Source: an uncultured Planctomycetota bacterium
GTDB taxonomy: Bacteria > Planctomycetota > UBA1135 > UBA2386
Reading direction: 5' to 3'
Length of the DNA: 5,905 nt
Assembly (NCBI GenBank): GCA_903925435.1
Contig: CAIYFF010000181.1
Span: forward strand, 1-5,905
Shown here: in pieces, positions 5,660 to 5,905 of the stretch
Layout: the number at the start of each line of letters is the position of its first letter
Numbering within the stretch: the stretch's first letter is position 1
Program-made: the position numbers and the translations under genes
Notes under the pieces: generated by a model
What the model was told of the DNA's origin: nothing
The model's database searches: none
The model's input: the letters and a program-made list of their open reading frames with translations, nothing else

Positions 5660-5905
5660 GCTGCTCACGTTCGCCGTCACCACGTCGCTCGCTCTCGCCA
5701 ACGGTGGCGAGGGAGACAAGAAGAACCCGTTCCAGGGCGGCTCGGCCTGGAAGCCCGGCCAGGGCCTCCAGCTCGCGCAGGGCGAGGATTACTCGCTCAA
5801 CCTCGCCGGCCAGCTCCAGGCTGGTTGGTCGTACAGCTCGGTCGAGAACGGCGATGACGCCAACAGCTTCGAGATCCCCCGCGCGCGTCTCGCCTTCACC
5901 GGCCA
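5640..5905 (+). CDS. Outer-membrane porin, OprP/OprO-like (5' part only)
   Basis: The first 88 codons are present and the frame is open to the window edge, so the gene is partial. Residues 1-20 form a Sec signal peptide: Lys3, a hydrophobic stretch from Ile5, and an ALA motif (18-20) with cleavage expected before Asn21. Residues 21-50 are a polar, glycine-rich lead-in. From Tyr51 the chain alternates polar and non-polar residues (YSLNLAGQLQAGWSY), followed by FEIPRARLAFTG, which matches the first two beta-strands and the F-x-I-x-R-A-R turn of phosphate-selective porins O and P. It should be an outer-membrane beta-barrel channel, possibly for phosphate or other anions; ion choice cannot be judged without the loops. 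A strong GGAGGAG site supports the ATG. It is divergent from the oxidoreductase operon, and no functional link is evident. Confidence 0.8.
   Translation, partial: MSKSIASLLTFAVTTSLALANGGEGDKKNPFQGGSAWKPGQGLQLAQGEDYSLNLAGQLQAGWSYSSVENGDDANSFEIPRARLAFTG

Noticed and set aside
5474..5719. Minus-strand frame of 81 codons opposite the porin start
   Set aside because: Opposite a signal peptide with a strong ribosome site; no motif or start support.

Overview
This is a GC-rich window (about two thirds G+C by eye) from a Gram-negative-type bacterium. The evidence for an outer membrane is the start of a secreted porin at the right edge. High GC, the alanine/glycine/arginine-rich proteins and this porin leader would fit Planctomycetota or Myxococcota. 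That is only an impression: there is no rRNA or other marker here.

Layout: three genes on the minus strand fill positions 85-5189 and read right to left. First is a cytoplasmic molybdopterin oxidoreductase (3228-5189). Next is a Cas4/RecB-like nuclease of the TM0106 type (1837-3228). Last is a superfamily 1 helicase of the Upf1/IGHMBP2/Dna2 type (85-1830). The oxidoreductase stop and the nuclease start overlap as TGATG. The nuclease and helicase lie in the same reading frame, separated by one TGA and two further codons. The three therefore look like one transcription unit. A 450-base divergent intergenic region (5190-5639) follows, with several short perfect inverted repeats and a leader that can fold in more than one way. 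At the right edge a plus-strand gene for an OprP/OprO-like porin begins at 5640 and runs out of the window.

How the genes may work together: a four-cysteine (probably [4Fe-4S]) nuclease beside a 5'-3' type SF1B helicase has the parts of eukaryotic Dna2 and of the fused bacterial TM0106-helicase proteins, so a role in processing DNA (or RNA) ends or flaps is the natural guess. Two things are unusual. The usual single chain is split by one in-frame UGA, and the RNase H-like second half of the nuclease appears to have lost its acidic catalytic residues. The molybdoenzyme has no obvious functional link to the pair, although it is tightly coupled to it. I saw no CRISPR array, insertion sequence, tRNA, rRNA or attachment site. 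The best candidates for something new are the split nuclease-helicase pair under a redox-enzyme leader gene, and the structured porin leader.
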